Assembly: GCA_934167365.1 (NCBI GenBank)
Contig: CAKPKU010000085.1
Coordinates: forward strand, 1 to 5,880
Reading direction: 5' to 3'
Source: an uncultured Clostridia bacterium
GTDB lineage: Bacteria > Bacillota > Clostridia > TANB77 > CAG-508
Length of the DNA stretch: 5,880 nucleotides
The notes beneath the pieces are model-generated. The model had not been told where the DNA came from. It made no database searches and saw only the letters and a program-made list of their open reading frames with translations. Shown in pieces: positions 5,241 through 5,880 of the stretch. Numbering within the stretch: the stretch's first letter is position 1; each line of letters starts with the position of its first letter. The translations under genes were made by a program, and so were the position numbers.

Positions 5241-5880
5241 ATGTTATTTCACATATCATTTTTATATTTCAAATATTAATATTTTGCATTATTTTCTGTT
5301 TATATTTTTTCAATATTATTTCCTTACTTTCTAATATTTTCAACTATTTTTATATTATTTAATTATTTTTCAATATTAATACTTTGTACTATCTTTTATT
5401 TTCAATATTAATATCTTATATTATTTTTCTGTATTTTTTATTCATTTTTTTCTATTGTTTTATTGCTTTTTAAACTTAATATTTCATACTATTTTATTTA
5501 ATATTTTTTACTTTATTTCATTATTTATTATTCTTTATGTTAGCATTTTGCACCATTTTTTATTTGTATTTTTTATTTATTTTTTTACTATTTTATTTAA
5601 TATTTTTAATATTATTTATTATTTTTTATTCTTTCAATATCAATACTTTTTGTCATTTTTTATTTAAATTTTTATTTATTTTTTTGCATTATTTTATTAT
5701 CTTTTAAGCCTAATATTTTTACAATATTTTGTTTAATATTTTTTTATTTTGTTTTTTATATTATTTACTATTTTTTATTTTACAATATTAATATTCTATA
5801 CATTTTTTTTATTATTTATTACTTTTCAATACTAATATTTTGTATCATTTTTTATTTTCAAGTATTAATATTTTATCCCC
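5241..5880. repeat. T-rich, G-poor degenerate tandem-repeat region without genes
   Basis: No credible gene is present: a plus-strand open frame here encodes only Phe/Ile/Leu/Tyr-rich low-complexity peptide with no ribosome site, and the minus strand is full of stops. Hand count gives about 18 G and 57 C in 640 bases (about 12% G+C), far below even the AT-rich genes. Recurring units of about 32-33 bp begin with TTTCAATATTAATATTTTG and continue with a CATTATTTTTTATT-like tail. Recognisable copies start near 5267, 5368, 5400, 5632, 5780, 5824 and 5856, with weaker ones between. Adjacent pairs (5371/5403 and 5827/5859, counted at the C of CAATATT) are exactly 32 bp apart. The array reaches the window edge, so its true extent is unknown. 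It may be a decayed minisatellite or a structural or spacer element. Confidence 0.7.
5488..5685. repeat. Degenerate 99-bp direct duplication inside the T-rich array
   Basis: Bases 5488-5586 and 5587-5685 are adjacent units of equal length. Their first 21 bases are identical (5488-5508 and 5587-5607), and their last 12 bases are identical (ATTTATTTTTTT). The interior is similar but diverged, with small shifts. Ninety-nine is three times 33, consistent with the basic period of the array. An ACTAT start also occurs at 5388, 100 bp before the first unit. Confidence 0.6.

Noticed and set aside
5455..5667. Plus-strand open frame of 70 codons
   Set aside because: It falls in the T-rich repeat array, and the product is almost only Phe, Ile, Leu, Tyr. 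The frame is open by composition, and no ribosome site precedes it.
5241..5880. CRISPR array
   Set aside because: A unit of about 32 bp suggested it, but the units are degenerate and directly adjacent, with no unique spacers and no cas genes in the window.

Overview
The window looks like chromosomal DNA from a very AT-rich, low-GC Gram-positive bacterium, probably Clostridia-like. The grounds are strong AGGAGG-type ribosome binding sites, a tRNA with an encoded CCA, A/T-drifted codon use (many Ile, Asn, Lys, Phe) and gene families common in Firmicutes. Trp is encoded by TGG and the visible stops are TAA or TAG, so nothing suggests a Mycoplasma-type code. The species cannot be named from sequence alone.

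Left part (1-610): the 5' end of a minus-strand ZIP-family metal transporter gene runs off the left edge. Next comes a plus-strand tRNA-Arg(UCU) gene with a near-consensus promoter and a hairpin terminator that works on paper in both directions. After it lies a gene-free stretch that holds one unexplained imperfect hairpin (510-552).

Centre (609-4785): four minus-strand genes lie in a row. In transcription order they are an ABC ATPase, an ABC-2 permease, a GldG-like auxiliary protein with two membrane anchors, and a YkvI-family multi-spanning membrane protein. The first three form a compact GldA/GldF/GldG-type ABC unit: the ATPase stop codon abuts the permease ATG, and the gap before the GldG-like gene is 17 bases. 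The YkvI-like gene follows after a hairpin that ends in a U run and overlaps the ribosome binding site of its best start. It may therefore be attenuated relative to the ABC genes. The ABC substrate cannot be read from the sequence.

Right part (4786-5880): yhbY (CRM-domain ribosome assembly factor) is transcribed divergently from the ABC unit as an apparent single-gene transcript with its own promoter and terminator. From 5241 to the right edge there is no credible gene. Instead there is a strikingly T-rich, G-poor stretch (about 12% G+C by hand count) built from degenerate repeats of about 32-33 bp with a palindromic AATATTAATATT core, plus a higher-order 99-bp duplication. This stretch is the least explained part of the window. 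Nothing in the window amounts to a clearly new system. The best leads are the repeat array, the attenuator-like junction, and the pairing of a YkvI-like carrier with a Gld-type ABC unit.
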